Shown: positions 9,221-17,510, counted from the stretch's first letter. The stretch is 35,751 bases of DNA from Bacteroides sp. (GCA_014801945.1 JAAVDF010000015.1:1-35751), one strand, 5' to 3'. Notes: generated by a model from the letters alone, not told the origin. A program made the numbers and translations.

Positions 9221-10309
9221 TTAAAAACTGTCTGTAAGAGTGACTTTCATATCGGTCGGGTCGGTATCCCTGACGAATATAAGGCGTTCGGCGAGAGGCT
9301 GATTGGACGAGCGGTCGATAAGTGCGATATTTATCACTCCCGGTTTAAGGTTGCGCGACGATATTCTTATAGGGGAGCGGTCTGCCAGCTCTTTGACCAA
9401 CAAGTTTCCTGAACCGGCGACTACCAGTGCCAGTCGGTTAATGTCGATGGAAGGGGTGACGCATGGCTGTATGAGCACAGTTCCCATGCGCTGGTTCACT
9501 GATAGGGTGGCTCCATGTGTCTGTGGTTCTGGAAGTTTCGTGCGGCATGAAAGACCGTCGGCAGTCGAGGCCTCAAGCCAGAGTTCCTCACCGGCTTCGG
9601 CAGTAACCCACAGATAACCCATGCCGAGGTGCTGTGACGCGGATTCGCTTATCACGTCGCCAGCGGCATTTAGCAGCCATACCCTTACGTCTATCCCTCG
9701 GCCATCGTCGGCTATGGCCTTGTAGGCGATGCGCTGCGGGAGTCCGGCGAGGAGGTTGCCCCCTTCGGGCATCACATCAAGAGCGATCGAGTTGACTACG
9801 CGTGATCTAACTACGGGTTGCGCTATGCCCTCGTCCGGATTCACGACGTTCACCGATTTTTTGAAGAATAGGTCCTGCTCAAAGTTCTGCATCCAGCGCG
9901 TATAGGCTGCCAAGGTGTATGAGCCGCTTTTCATGCGTGGGGAGAGCGGCATCGCGTTGGCGAATATTCCTGCGCTGTCGGCTTTGATCTTTATGCGGGT
10001 CACCAGTGTGTCGGCGGTATTGTCGATCAGTTCGAGATAGGCGAACTTGGATCTGTCGCTTAATTTATTGGAGGCTGCATCGACAACGAAGATGCGGAAC
10101 CAGATGCTGTCGCCAGCGGCATAGTCGCCTCTGTCCGTGTGGACATAGATCTTTTCCTGAGGTACTTTGGCATAGTAGTCCAAGAAAGCGGCCGTCAGGC
10201 TGTCGGCCGATAGTGGCTCGCTTGCTGAGGCAGTGGCCGCGGAAAGGGCTGCTACTGCCAGACTCAGCAGTATGGCCTTCATCATAGCAATCATTGCGGG
10301 TCGGATCAT
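9221..10309 (-). CDS. N-terminal half of a split MG2/plug-domain envelope protein
   Basis: This 362-residue protein matches only the first half of a Bacteroidetes surface-protein family of about 800-900 residues. After a signal peptide (hydrophobic 11-30, likely cleavage near ASA) it has the hallmark MG2 macroglobulin segment EKIYVHTDRGDYAAGDSIWF (52-71). PEGGNLLAGLP (181-191) and AERLIFV near the end follow. It stops right after KVTLTDSF, where family members normally continue into a FSVSVTD-type domain and then a plug-like domain. Those parts are encoded by the gene immediately upstream. The ATG at 10309 overlaps that gene's stop by four bases (ATGA), which suggests translational coupling; ATGs at 10294, 10285 and 10282 are also possible. 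No plug-domain remnant is seen in the 90 bases after the stop. The function of the family is not established. Confidence 0.75.
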   Translation of the reverse strand: MIRPAMIAMMKAILLSLAVAALSAATASASEPLSADSLTAAFLDYYAKVPQEKIYVHTDRGDYAAGDSIWFRIFVVDAASNKLSDRSKFAYLELIDNTADTLVTRIKIKADSAGIFANAMPLSPRMKSGSYTLAAYTRWMQNFEQDLFFKKSVNVVNPDEGIAQPVVRSRVVNSIALDVMPEGGNLLAGLPQRIAYKAIADDGRGIDVRVWLLNAAGDVISESASQHLGMGYLWVTAEAGEELWLEASTADGLSCRTKLPEPQTHGATLSVNQRMGTVLIQPCVTPSIDINRLALVVAGSGNLLVKELADRSPIRISSRNLKPGVINIALIDRSSNQPLAERLIFVRDTDPTDMKVTLTDSF

Positions 10310-11721
10310 GGGAGCTGAACGTTTTTGGTGATGTCGATGATTTTACCGTCGGGTGTAATACCTTGGACAGTGAGATTGAGGCTCTTGAGCGAGGTCGGAT
10401 TATAGATGTCGATCTGAGTGGGGCTTTCAGGGTCGAGGCGCAGGGCCGGATTCCAGTAGAGGGTGGCGCGGTAATCGGGTGGAGCGGGGGATTGATCGTC
10501 GGGAGCGGGATATTTAGGAACGTAGAATTGGACTGGGGGACGGTAGCCGAGAGGGGTGATGTTGGTCCATGACGGTTGGGGAGTCCTTCCGCCCTCGTTG
10601 CCATATTTTGTGGTGATGAGCAGGAGACCGCTATGAAGCACTTCCATAGCGTAGGAGGCAACACTGGAGTCGCCGCGTTTGAAATATTCGATTGAATTTA
10701 TATTTTGGGGGTTCAGGGTGAACACCTCGCTCTGCTCACAGCGGAAGCCGTCGATAAAGACGGGGGTTGGAATGAACGTGTTCATCACATATTCGCCGAA
10801 TCGCGGTTCGGGGAGAGCTCCGCCGTAACTCTGGGAGTGGCGGAGAGGTACGGTGAGGCTGCGCAGCATGGATTCCATGGTCGGAAACCGGCTGATCTTC
10901 TCATCGCCCTCCTGATAGCCCCGGAAGGGTTCAGCTTTACTACGGTTGGTCCACTTCCCGTTTTTTCGGGCGGTGACGCTTACTTCGTCAAGCGTCTGGG
11001 TATCAAGTAGTGACACAGCACGCGGTTGCTTACGGGTGAAATCGGCGAATGTCTGCACCCGGCTGCTGTCCTGATCGCTGTGTCCCTCAAAGTCTTTCAG
11101 AGCTGACACTCTCGGTAGCCGGGGATCGTCAATATGGATCGATGTTGTCCTCACTCCTCCGCTCTTGGTCTGCGCTTCGAGGGTGAACGGTGTCCCATCG
11201 ACGAAGTCAAGGGAAAGGTTGAAGCGGCTGCTGTCGCCCAACTCTATGTCTGCCATTTCGAGTGTAGTGGGCAGGAACAAGGCTACTTTCATCCCTTTGG
11301 GGTGCTTGTTGAATGAGTGCTCGACATGGCCGCTGATGTTCTGGAACTGCTCGATCGGAAATTCGAACTTCGGCAAAGCCCCGGATGTAATGTCGGCACT
11401 CTCATATCTGCGCCAGCCCTGCGTCATCATGAGGAGATCGAGATCGCTGTCAGTCTGTGCGTCAGGATTATCAAAATAATAACGTGGATTTTCGATATAT
11501 CCCTTTAATTCGGAGTTAAGGAGTATTTCGCTGCCGATTGACGTAGCGGTTTCAGGTGGCAACGAACCGTCGGAGACGGAAAATGAGAGGGCCGTTCCGG
11601 TCACATCGAGAGAATCTGAAGGCTCGACGACAATGCGGTGTCCTCCATTCAGATTAAGATGTATAGCTCCACGGATAGACAGACTTAAGACTAATGCTAT
11701 GATTGTAAAGTAAAATTTCAT
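10306..11721 (-). CDS. C-terminal half of a split MG2/plug-domain envelope protein
   Basis: This 471-residue protein begins with its own signal peptide (hydrophobic 3-20). After about 25 unmatched residues it enters what is normally the middle of the family protein: FSVSDG (47-52), ELKGYIENPRYYF (71-83) and LDLLMMTQGWRRY (94-106). A carboxypeptidase-regulatory-like sandwich follows. Then comes a TonB-plug-like domain marked by LDEVSVTARK (244-253), VFIDGF (321-326) and GLLLITTKYG (365-374). There is no MG2 domain in front and no outer-membrane barrel behind. The missing N-terminal half is the next gene downstream; 471 plus 362 residues is close to the intact family length. A promoter-like TAACTTTG lies 52 bases upstream. 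Whether the two products assemble is unknown. Confidence 0.75.
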   Translation of the reverse strand: MKFYFTIIALVLSLSIRGAIHLNLNGGHRIVVEPSDSLDVTGTALSFSVSDGSLPPETATSIGSEILLNSELKGYIENPRYYFDNPDAQTDSDLDLLMMTQGWRRYESADITSGALPKFEFPIEQFQNISGHVEHSFNKHPKGMKVALFLPTTLEMADIELGDSSRFNLSLDFVDGTPFTLEAQTKSGGVRTTSIHIDDPRLPRVSALKDFEGHSDQDSSRVQTFADFTRKQPRAVSLLDTQTLDEVSVTARKNGKWTNRSKAEPFRGYQEGDEKISRFPTMESMLRSLTVPLRHSQSYGGALPEPRFGEYVMNTFIPTPVFIDGFRCEQSEVFTLNPQNINSIEYFKRGDSSVASYAMEVLHSGLLLITTKYGNEGGRTPQPSWTNITPLGYRPPVQFYVPKYPAPDDQSPAPPDYRATLYWNPALRLDPESPTQIDIYNPTSLKSLNLTVQGITPDGKIIDITKNVQLP

Positions 11722-11772
11722 GGTTGAGTATTAACTTATAGCATTCTTGCAACTAATTTTATTGATTTTTTG

Positions 11773-11780
11773 CAAAGTTA
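11773..11780 (-). promoter_or_regulatory. Promoter -7 box for the split envelope genes
   Basis: The minus strand reads TAACTTTG, an exact match to the Bacteroidetes -7 consensus TAnnTTTG, 52 bases before the ATG at 11721. No clear TTTG is found at the -33 position. Confidence 0.55.
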
Positions 11781-11942
11781 ATTAAAAATATCGAAATTCA
11801 TGATGTATGAACCGAAATGTTTAGGGATTGAAAAGAAGATTGGAGAAAAAATAAATATATGCCCGATTGCAGGGGCTGTGCTCCCCGGAAATATTGATCT
11901 GCGGTCAACCAAATTTCCCATGCGAAAAATTTTTGTCAAAGT

Positions 11943-11973
11943 TTTGGATTTCACTTGATTTTGCGTACCTTTG
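11943..11973 (+). promoter_or_regulatory. Bacteroidetes-type promoter of rplS
   Basis: TTTG at 11943-11946, exactly 19 bases, then TACCTTTG at 11966-11973. This matches both boxes and the spacing of the Bacteroidetes housekeeping promoter. The predicted start near 11979 leaves a leader of about 78 bases before rplS. Confidence 0.85.
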
Positions 11974-11994
11974 CAGCCGATTTCGTAATCTCTG

Positions 11995-12048
11995 GCAGGA
12001 CATGCAGCCTGCGAATATTGCGATTAGTGTTAACATTTTTAATATTCG
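11995..12048 (+). promoter_or_regulatory. Possible structured leader of rplS
   Basis: Two consecutive helices can form between the predicted start site and the ATG. GCAGG (11995-11999) pairs with CCTGC (12008-12012), and CGAATATT (12012-12019) pairs with AATATTCG (12041-12048). The second helix ends nine bases before the rplS start. Ribosomal-protein genes are often controlled by their own product through such leaders, but I cannot match this one to a named family. Confidence 0.35.
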
Positions 12049-12057
12049 AATAGAAAA

Positions 12058-12417
12058 ATGGACTTAATTAAAGTTGCTGAGGAGGCTTTTGCAACAGGCA
12101 AGCAGCATCCCGACTTCCAGCCCGGTGACACTATCACAGTTGCTTACCGTATCAAGGAAGGTAACAAAGAGCGTATCCAGCAGTATCGTGGTGTGGTAAT
12201 CCGCATCTCAGGTGACGGCGACAAGCGTCGTTTCACTGTACGCAAAATTTCTGACAACATCGGCGTAGAGCGTATCTTCCCCATTGAGTCACCCTTCATC
12301 GACTCAATCACCATCAACAAGTATGGTAAGGTACGTCGCGCAAAACTTTACTACCTCCGCGGTCTTACAGGCAAGAAGGCCCGTATCAAGGAGCGTCGCG
12401 TAGTGAAGAAGGCGTAA
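12058..12417 (+). CDS. rplS: Large ribosomal subunit protein L19
   Basis: This 119-residue protein is the normal length for bL19, which sits at the interface between the subunits. Family signatures are [31 protein letters not shown], the basic [10 protein letters not shown] segment, [14 protein letters not shown] and the C-terminal [21 protein letters not shown]. It is transcribed alone from a strong promoter and closed by a terminator. In many bacteria rplS travels with rpsP, rimM and trmD; here it is separate. Confidence 0.98.
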   Translation: MDLIKVAEEAFATGKQHPDFQPGDTITVAYRIKEGNKERIQQYRGVVIRISGDGDKRRFTVRKISDNIGVERIFPIESPFIDSITINKYGKVRRAKLYYLRGLTGKKARIKERRVVKKA

Positions 12418-12471
12418 AGATATTGAATACCCGCCCGTCCGGGCGTCCCCCAACTCCATCGCCCGGACACA

Positions 12472-12525
12472 AAAAGAGCCATCAGCCCTATCACCGTGAG
12501 GTGAGTAAGCTCGGATGGCTCTTTT
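12472..12525 (+). terminator. Terminator downstream of rplS, probably bidirectional
   Basis: AAAAGAGCCATC (12472-12483) pairs with GATGGCTCTTTT (12514-12525), with an inner TCACC/GGTGA hairpin; T-rich sequence follows. The A-run on the left arm gives a T-run on the minus strand, so it could also stop leftward transcription from the small membrane-protein gene. Just upstream, a GTCCGGGCG/CGCCCGGAC helix (12437-12445 with 12460-12468) adds a second GC-rich hairpin. Confidence 0.75.
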
Positions 12526-12640
12526 AATTTTTTCGGAGAAATGTCTCATCCTGACGGATGGGTCTCCGGAGTGTGTTTTTTATTTATGTATGGCTGTAAG
12601 AAATTCTCTAAAAAGGAAAGGGGGGTATAGCTACGGCTGA

Positions 12641-12787
12641 TCAGCAGAAAGGTGTGATCAACGCTGCTACGTCTGTGTCACCGAAGAAATCCGCGATGGT
12701 GAGCCACACGATGAGGAGTATGATAAGGACCACTGCTCCGATGGCAACCCAAAGTGAAGTGCCTGATTTACTTTTTCTATCTCTCAT
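12641..12787 (-). CDS. 48-residue single-pass membrane protein, unknown function
   Basis: The ATG at 12787 opens a 48-codon frame. A positively charged N-terminus (MRDRKSKSG) is followed by one strong transmembrane segment (about 12-32, WVAIGAVVLIILLIVWLTI). A short tail DFFGDTDVAALITPFC completes it. The charge pattern predicts the N-terminus in the cytoplasm. The leader before the ATG is AT-rich, as for other genes here, and a terminator lies downstream in the right direction. A longer reading of this frame runs through hpt on the opposite strand and is not credible upstream of 12787. I do not recognise the family. Confidence 0.6.
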   Translation of the reverse strand: MRDRKSKSGTSLWVAIGAVVLIILLIVWLTIADFFGDTDVAALITPFC

Positions 12788-12935
12788 AATAAATAGTTGT
12801 TTTGATGATTGACGTTGAAATCTGATTTTGTAATTATTAACAACATCAGTGGCTGAAAAGTTGAGACGGAAGCTGAAAATTATGTTCATTTTGAACGTAA
12901 GGATTAAAAATCGTGGGATTATCGGGAATTTTGCG

Positions 12936-12943
12936 TAACTTTG
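12936..12943 (+). promoter_or_regulatory. Promoter -7 box of hpt
   Basis: TAACTTTG, followed by C, matches the Bacteroidetes -7 box exactly, 24 bases before the ATG at 12968. It overlaps a possible TTG start at 12941, which is one reason to reject that longer reading of hpt. The -33 box is weak. Confidence 0.7.
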
Positions 12944-12967
12944 CGCGAAATTTTTTTGTTCGTAACC

Positions 12968-13519
12968 ATGAAACGTAAATGCTATCAGGGGATGAATTTC
13001 CGCCCCTTCATTTCGAATACACAGATCTCGGAACGCATATCCGGTATTGCAGACTCGATTACGTCGGAATATGCCGGCCGTAATCCGTTGTTTGTGTGTG
13101 TGCTCAACGGTGCTGCTCCCTTTGCGGTCGATCTGTTCCGTGCATGTGAGGATATCGATGCCGAGCTTACATTCATACGGCTGAAGAGTTACGAAGGGAC
13201 CGGTTCCACCGGTGTCGTGAAAGAGGTGATGGGTCTGGGTGAGAATCTGGAAGGACGTGACATCATACTTGTGGAGGACATCATAGATACCGGAAACACT
13301 ATGGTGAAGCTTCTTGCGGATCTTGAGGCGAAGAAACCGGCTTCGATACGCATAGCCACTCTTCTTTTCAAGCCTGATGCGCTGCAGCATCCTGAACTGA
13401 AGCCTGATTACGTCGGTTTTGAGATCCCGAAAAAATTTATCATCGGCTACGGACTCGACATCGACGGTCTGGCCCGCAACCTGAACGATATATATATCCT
13501 CGATGAGGAACAATCATAA
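12968..13519 (+). CDS. hpt: Hypoxanthine phosphoribosyltransferase
   Basis: This 183-residue type I phosphoribosyltransferase salvages hypoxanthine (and often guanine) to IMP/GMP using PRPP. The PRPP-binding loop VEDIIDTGNT is at 102-111. CVLNGAAPFAVDL (44-56) and the C-terminal YVGFEIP purine-contact segment also fit. I chose the ATG at 12968 (MKRKCYQGMNF) over the TTG at 12941 because the latter lies inside the promoter. With adk 115 bases downstream, it forms a purine-nucleotide pair of genes. Confidence 0.95.
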   Translation: MKRKCYQGMNFRPFISNTQISERISGIADSITSEYAGRNPLFVCVLNGAAPFAVDLFRACEDIDAELTFIRLKSYEGTGSTGVVKEVMGLGENLEGRDIILVEDIIDTGNTMVKLLADLEAKKPASIRIATLLFKPDALQHPELKPDYVGFEIPKKFIIGYGLDIDGLARNLNDIYILDEEQS

Positions 13520-13634
13520 ATTACGGTATAAGAATCAAACACAGTGACGTCAGAATCATGAGTGGCGGGATGTAGGATTACAGGCCCGGCATCTGCATGG
13601 TCAATCAAACAAAAGGTATTAATTAAGGAAAAGA

Positions 13635-14222
13635 ATGTTTAATCTTGTAATTTTCGGTGCTCCCGGAAGCGGTAAGGGCACCCAAAGCCAAAAACTTATC
13701 GACCGTTATGGTTTCACGCATATCTCGACCGGAGATGTGCTCCGCTCGCAGATCGCCGCAGGAACAGAACTCGGCAAAATAGCTGACAGCTACATATCCA
13801 AAGGTCAGCTTATCCCGGATGACCTGATGGTCGATATCCTCGCACAGGAAGTGGATCGTCTGCGTCCGCAATCCAACGGTTTCATCTTCGACGGTTTTCC
13901 CCGCACCATCCCTCAGGCCGAGGCCCTGAAGAAGATGCTCGAACAGCGCGGTGAGGAGGTTCACTCAGTGATCGGTCTTGAAGTGGCCGATGAGGAACTT
14001 ATGGAACGCCTCGTGAAGCGCGGCGTCGATAGCGGACGTTCGGACGATAACCCCGAAACTATCGGACGCCGCCTGAAAGTGTATCACGACACCACCTCGC
14101 CTTTGCGTGAATACTATTCAAACGAAGGCAAATATACCCCCATCCACGGATCAGGTCATGTGGATGAGATCTTCACCAACATAGTCAACGCTATTGAAAG
14201 TCACCCGGCTCTCAAAGCCTGA
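13635..14222 (+). CDS. adk: Adenylate kinase
   Basis: This 195-residue kinase interconverts AMP + ATP and 2 ADP. The P-loop GAPGSGKGT is at 8-16, followed by HISTGDVLRSQ, the AMP-site DGFPRTIPQAE and the lid RGVDSGRSDDNPETIGRRL. It is the short form, without the zinc-binding LID insertion. A purine-rich AAGGAAAAG just before the ATG is one of the few ribosome-binding-like sites in the window. It is probably co-transcribed with hpt and xseB. Confidence 0.97.
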   Translation: MFNLVIFGAPGSGKGTQSQKLIDRYGFTHISTGDVLRSQIAAGTELGKIADSYISKGQLIPDDLMVDILAQEVDRLRPQSNGFIFDGFPRTIPQAEALKKMLEQRGEEVHSVIGLEVADEELMERLVKRGVDSGRSDDNPETIGRRLKVYHDTTSPLREYYSNEGKYTPIHGSGHVDEIFTNIVNAIESHPALKA

Positions 14223-14269
14223 TGCGGGGGTTGGACTGTTAAGTAATTTAATTCCGTAACATACTCTCC

Positions 14270-14500
14270 ATGACTGAATTCAAACCCATCAATGAGCTCA
14301 CTTACGCGCAAAGCGTGAGTGAGCTTGAAAATATTCTGAGGATGATGCAGAGCGACAACTGCGACATCGACCATCTCACGGCCTATACCCGTCGTGCCAC
14401 GGAGCTTCTCAAGGCATGCCGTTCGCGCCTCACCACCACCGAGGAGGAACTGCGCGACATCCTCGCCACCCTCACCGCTGAATCAGGAGGTAATGCCTGA
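14270..14500 (+). CDS. xseB: Exodeoxyribonuclease VII small subunit
   Basis: This 76-residue all-helical protein carries the XseB signature: LTYAQSVSELENILRMMQSD, then DIDHLTAYTRRATELLKACRSRL and TTEEELRDIL. It binds several copies per XseA catalytic subunit to form ExoVII, which degrades single-stranded DNA. The usual partner xseA is not next to it here. It follows adk by 47 bases. Confidence 0.93.
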   Translation: MTEFKPINELTYAQSVSELENILRMMQSDNCDIDHLTAYTRRATELLKACRSRLTTTEEELRDILATLTAESGGNA

Positions 14501-14616
14501 GATTGTTTTTATTGAAGAAGATGCTTCTTTGTCGGATAATCAAAATTGATAATATATTCCGGATTGAGCACAGCAGCATATAGCACTGCCTATTGGGCGG
14601 AGAAGACCAGAGTGCA

Positions 14617-15234
14617 ATGAACAGGCTAAAGTATATTTTATTCCTATTGCCATTGGCTTCTTTTGCACAGGCAGAGACACCTCAGACAAGTACTGTTCCG
14701 ACGGTAGATTGGGCTGTCATGGGTGCATTTGACATAAATATGCCTATGGGAGTTGCCAAATATGGCAATGATCTGAAACTGGACTACGGTGGAGGTATCG
14801 GAGCTGCCGTACGCATCAATCTGCATCAGGGCTGGGTGCTTGAGCCTTCTGTCCTGTTCAGTTATGACGACAAGCGGATTGCGACGGATGATGACGGGGA
14901 TGATATGTCCATTTGGCGCATGTCGGTGTCGATGCCGTTACTTGCAGGATATCGTTTTGATCTCACCGACAATATGGGCCTGACTCCTGTAGGCGGGGCT
15001 GAGTTTTCATGTTGTTTCAGCAATCATATCGATCATAAGAGCTATTCCGGCGACAGGTTCAGTTCGCCCCGCCGCTTCAATGTTTCCTTGGGAATCGGAG
15101 CCGGGATCATCTATGATGAACTTGAGGTCGATATCGTAGGTTTCTTCGGCCTTATACCCGTTTTCAAAGGCGGAAAGGAGAATATGAATGACTATAAGGT
15201 GCGGGTGATAGCGAAATACTATTTCAAAATGTAA
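14617..15234 (+). CDS. Small outer-membrane beta-barrel protein (PorT/OMP_b-brl-like)
   Basis: This 205-residue exported protein has a signal peptide (MNRLKYILFLLPLASFAQA) followed by alternating amphipathic strands typical of an eight-stranded barrel: GGIGAAVRINLHQGWVLEP, MPLLAGYRFDL, FNVSLGIGAGIIYD. It ends in an aromatic strand (VRVIAKYYFKM), as expected for Bam-inserted barrels. The frame extends to a TTG at 14593, but the ATG at 14617 starts the signal peptide cleanly. The function cannot be assigned beyond the fold. Confidence 0.8.
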   Translation: MNRLKYILFLLPLASFAQAETPQTSTVPTVDWAVMGAFDINMPMGVAKYGNDLKLDYGGGIGAAVRINLHQGWVLEPSVLFSYDDKRIATDDDGDDMSIWRMSVSMPLLAGYRFDLTDNMGLTPVGGAEFSCCFSNHIDHKSYSGDRFSSPRRFNVSLGIGAGIIYDELEVDIVGFFGLIPVFKGGKENMNDYKVRVIAKYYFKM

Positions 15235-15298
15235 GTAAGGGCGAGGGGTAGGAGTGTTTTTAGCGGGTGTTCATGCCGGAAGTCCCGATACTTTTGCG

Positions 15299-15306
15299 TA
15301 ACTTTG
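15299..15306 (+). promoter_or_regulatory. Promoter -7 box of the M13 peptidase gene
   Basis: TAACTTTG followed by C, an exact Bacteroidetes -7 box, 61 bases before the ATG at 15368. The -33 box is not clear. Confidence 0.65.
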
Positions 15307-15367
15307 CACGGACTTTATAAACAGGTAAATAATAGACCTAAACTTCAAAAATCATATCACTTTTAAC

Positions 15368-17419
15368 ATGAAATTACTTCCAATTGCAGCAGTTGCCATG
15401 ACACTGACAGTTGCCGTCACCGGATGTAAGCAGAACAAGACCGAGCATCTTGCCAGTCTTAACGTGGCTTACATGGACACTACCGTCGCTCCGGGCTCTG
15501 ATTTCTACACCCATGTGAACAAGGGCTGGATGGAGGCTCACCCCCTCACTGCCGAACATGCCCGCTACGGACAGTTCAATATCCTCAACGATTCATCTGA
15601 GGAGCGCGTCCGCAGTCTTATCCAGAATCTCGGTGCTTCCGATCCTAAGGAGGGCACGGTGGCCCACAAGGTATGGACCGTCTATTCGCAGGCAATGGAT
15701 ACCGCACGCCGTAACGCCGAAGGTGCGCAGCCTATCCTCGCTGATCTGAAGAAAATCGAGGAGACTCCCCACGAAGGTATGGAGGATCTCTTCCTCTGGA
15801 TGCACGGCAATTATGCAAGCCCCTTCTTCGGTGCGGGTCCTATGGAGGATCTCTCCAACTCCACCGTTTATGCGATGTACGTGTCAGGCGGCGGCATGGG
15901 TCTCGGTGACCGTGACTACTATCTGCTCAACGACGAGCGCAACACCACCGTCCGCAACGCCTACAAGAAGCTGATTGCTGATCAGATGAAGAATGCCGGC
16001 TATTCGGAGGCGGACGCACAGCGCATCGTGAGCAATGTAATGAAGATCGAGACAGCTCTCGCTGATTCAGCCTTTACTCGTGAGGAGAGCCGCGACATCC
16101 CCCGCATGTACAATCCCCGCACATTCGCCCAGCTCAAGGAGATGTATCCCGCCGTCAACTGGGATCGCTTCTTCATCGAGACTATGGGTATCGAGTCGCC
16201 CGACACTGTCATCGTGACCGAGCTCAAGAGCGTAGCGCAGGCCGACAAGCTCATGGCTTCGCTTTCGGATCGCGAGATCAAGGACTACTATCTCTGGAAA
16301 TACGTGAGTCAGGCTTCATCGAAGCTCAGCGATAACTTCACCAACGCCAACTTCGAGTTCTCCAAGGTGATGAGCGGTGTTCAGGAACTCCGTCCGCTCT
16401 GGAAGCGTGCGCTTGACGCAACCGAAGGTGCTCTCGGTGAGGCTGTCGGCGAGCTCTATGTCGAGAAATATTTCCCTGCAAGCTCGAAGGAGTACATGCT
16501 CGGTCTCGTGGAGAATCTCCGCACCGCTCTCGGCAAGCATATCGAAAACCTCGACTGGATGAGCGACTCTACCAAGATGCGCGCACAGGAGAAACTTGCC
16601 GCCTTCACTGTAAAGATCGGCTATCCCGACAAGTGGAAGGACTACTCTTCAATGGAGATCGATCCCAAGCTCAGCTATTACGAGAATATGCACAACGTGA
16701 ACATGTGGCATCAGAAGGACACTTATTCCAAGTGGGGCAAGCCCGTGGATCGTACCGAATGGGGCATGACTCCTCAGACTGTCAATGCTTACTACAATCC
16801 TCTGGCAAACGAGATCGTGTTCCCTGCAGCTATCCTTCAGGCTCCCTTCTTTGATCCTAATGCTTCCGACGCAGAGAACTACGGCGGTATCGGTGTCGTG
16901 ATCGGTCATGAGATGACTCACGGATTTGACGATCAGGGCCGTAACTTCGACGCCAACGGTAACATGACCAACTGGTGGACCGATGCTGACGCCAAAGCTT
17001 TCGAGGAAAAGACAAAGGGTCTGATCGCACAGTTCGACGAGGTAGAGGTGCTCCCCGGCGTTCATGCTAACGGCCAATACACTCTCGGCGAGAATATCGC
17101 TGACCAAGGTGGTCTGCGCGTGGCCATGACTGCATTCCTTGACGCTCAGCAGAAGAAAGGTGTTGATGTGAAGTCACCCGAAGCCATGATCGACGGTTTT
17201 ACCCCCGAACAGGTGTTCTACATGAACTACGCTAATCTCTGGGCAAACAATATCCGTGACGAGGAGATCCGCTCACTCACTACCGGCGACGTCCACTCGC
17301 TCGGCCGCAACCGTGTGAATGTCACTCTCCGTAACATCGCTCCCTTCTTTGAGGCATTCAACATCACCGAAGGTCAGCCCATGTTCCGCCCCGAATCAGA
17401 GCGCATCGTGATCTGGTAA
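15368..17419 (+). CDS. pepO: M13 (neprilysin/PepO-type) zinc metallopeptidase lipoprotein
   Basis: This 683-residue endopeptidase is exported and lipid-anchored: the signal MKLLPIAAVAMTLTVAVTGC ends in a lipobox (C20). The large M13 N-terminal domain starts at GSDFYTHVNKGW. The catalytic domain shows NAYYNP (473-478), HEMTH (514-518; zinc ligands H514, H518, catalytic E515) and ENIAD (575-579; third ligand E575, support D579). The conserved C-terminal end has VHSLGRNRVNVTLRN. All catalytic residues are present. It probably digests peptides at the periplasm or outer membrane. Its codon use is strongly biased (CTC, CGC, AAG), consistent with high expression. It has its own promoter and terminator. 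Confidence 0.96.
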   Translation: MKLLPIAAVAMTLTVAVTGCKQNKTEHLASLNVAYMDTTVAPGSDFYTHVNKGWMEAHPLTAEHARYGQFNILNDSSEERVRSLIQNLGASDPKEGTVAHKVWTVYSQAMDTARRNAEGAQPILADLKKIEETPHEGMEDLFLWMHGNYASPFFGAGPMEDLSNSTVYAMYVSGGGMGLGDRDYYLLNDERNTTVRNAYKKLIADQMKNAGYSEADAQRIVSNVMKIETALADSAFTREESRDIPRMYNPRTFAQLKEMYPAVNWDRFFIETMGIESPDTVIVTELKSVAQADKLMASLSDREIKDYYLWKYVSQASSKLSDNFTNANFEFSKVMSGVQELRPLWKRALDATEGALGEAVGELYVEKYFPASSKEYMLGLVENLRTALGKHIENLDWMSDSTKMRAQEKLAAFTVKIGYPDKWKDYSSMEIDPKLSYYENMHNVNMWHQKDTYSKWGKPVDRTEWGMTPQTVNAYYNPLANEIVFPAAILQAPFFDPNASDAENYGGIGVVIGHEMTHGFDDQGRNFDANGNMTNWWTDADAKAFEEKTKGLIAQFDEVEVLPGVHANGQYTLGENIADQGGLRVAMTAFLDAQQKKGVDVKSPEAMIDGFTPEQVFYMNYANLWANNIRDEEIRSLTTGDVHSLGRNRVNVTLRNIAPFFEAFNITEGQPMFRPESERIVIW

Positions 17420-17466
17420 TCCGGATCACTTGACCGGGAATAGGTCAGGAATATAGCCATAAACTA

Positions 17467-17510
17467 ACCGTCCTCACATTCATAATTGGAATGTGAGGAC
17501 GGTCGTTTTA
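17467..17510 (+). terminator. Intrinsic terminator of the M13 peptidase gene
   Basis: A perfect 15-bp stem pairs 17467-17481 with 17489-17503 (ACCGTCCTCACATTC with GAATGTGAGGACGGT), with a 7-base loop followed by CGTTTTATT. It lies 47 bases after the pepO stop and may also serve the convergent gene on the other strand. Confidence 0.9.

Larger units (their letters stand above)
11722..12057. other. Divergent intergenic region with promoters and the rplS leader
   Basis: This 336-base gap separates the split envelope genes (minus) from rplS (plus). It holds a TAACTTTG box pointing left, a full Bacteroidetes promoter pointing right, and a GGGG/CCCC hairpin (11872-11875 with 11883-11886) between them. 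The short open frames present show no coding character. Confidence 0.6.

Noticed and set aside
9221-11721. Frameshift or sequencing error splitting a single gene
   Set aside because: A frameshift cannot reverse the order of the two halves, and the second gene starts with its own signal peptide.
12788-13513. Minus-strand open frame covering hpt
   Set aside because: This part is antisense to hpt. Only the last 48 codons, outside hpt, look like a real protein.
14515-14529. AAGAAG-ATG-CTTCTT hairpin after xseB as terminator
   Set aside because: The stem is AU-rich with a 3-base loop and only a short T-run, too weak to call.
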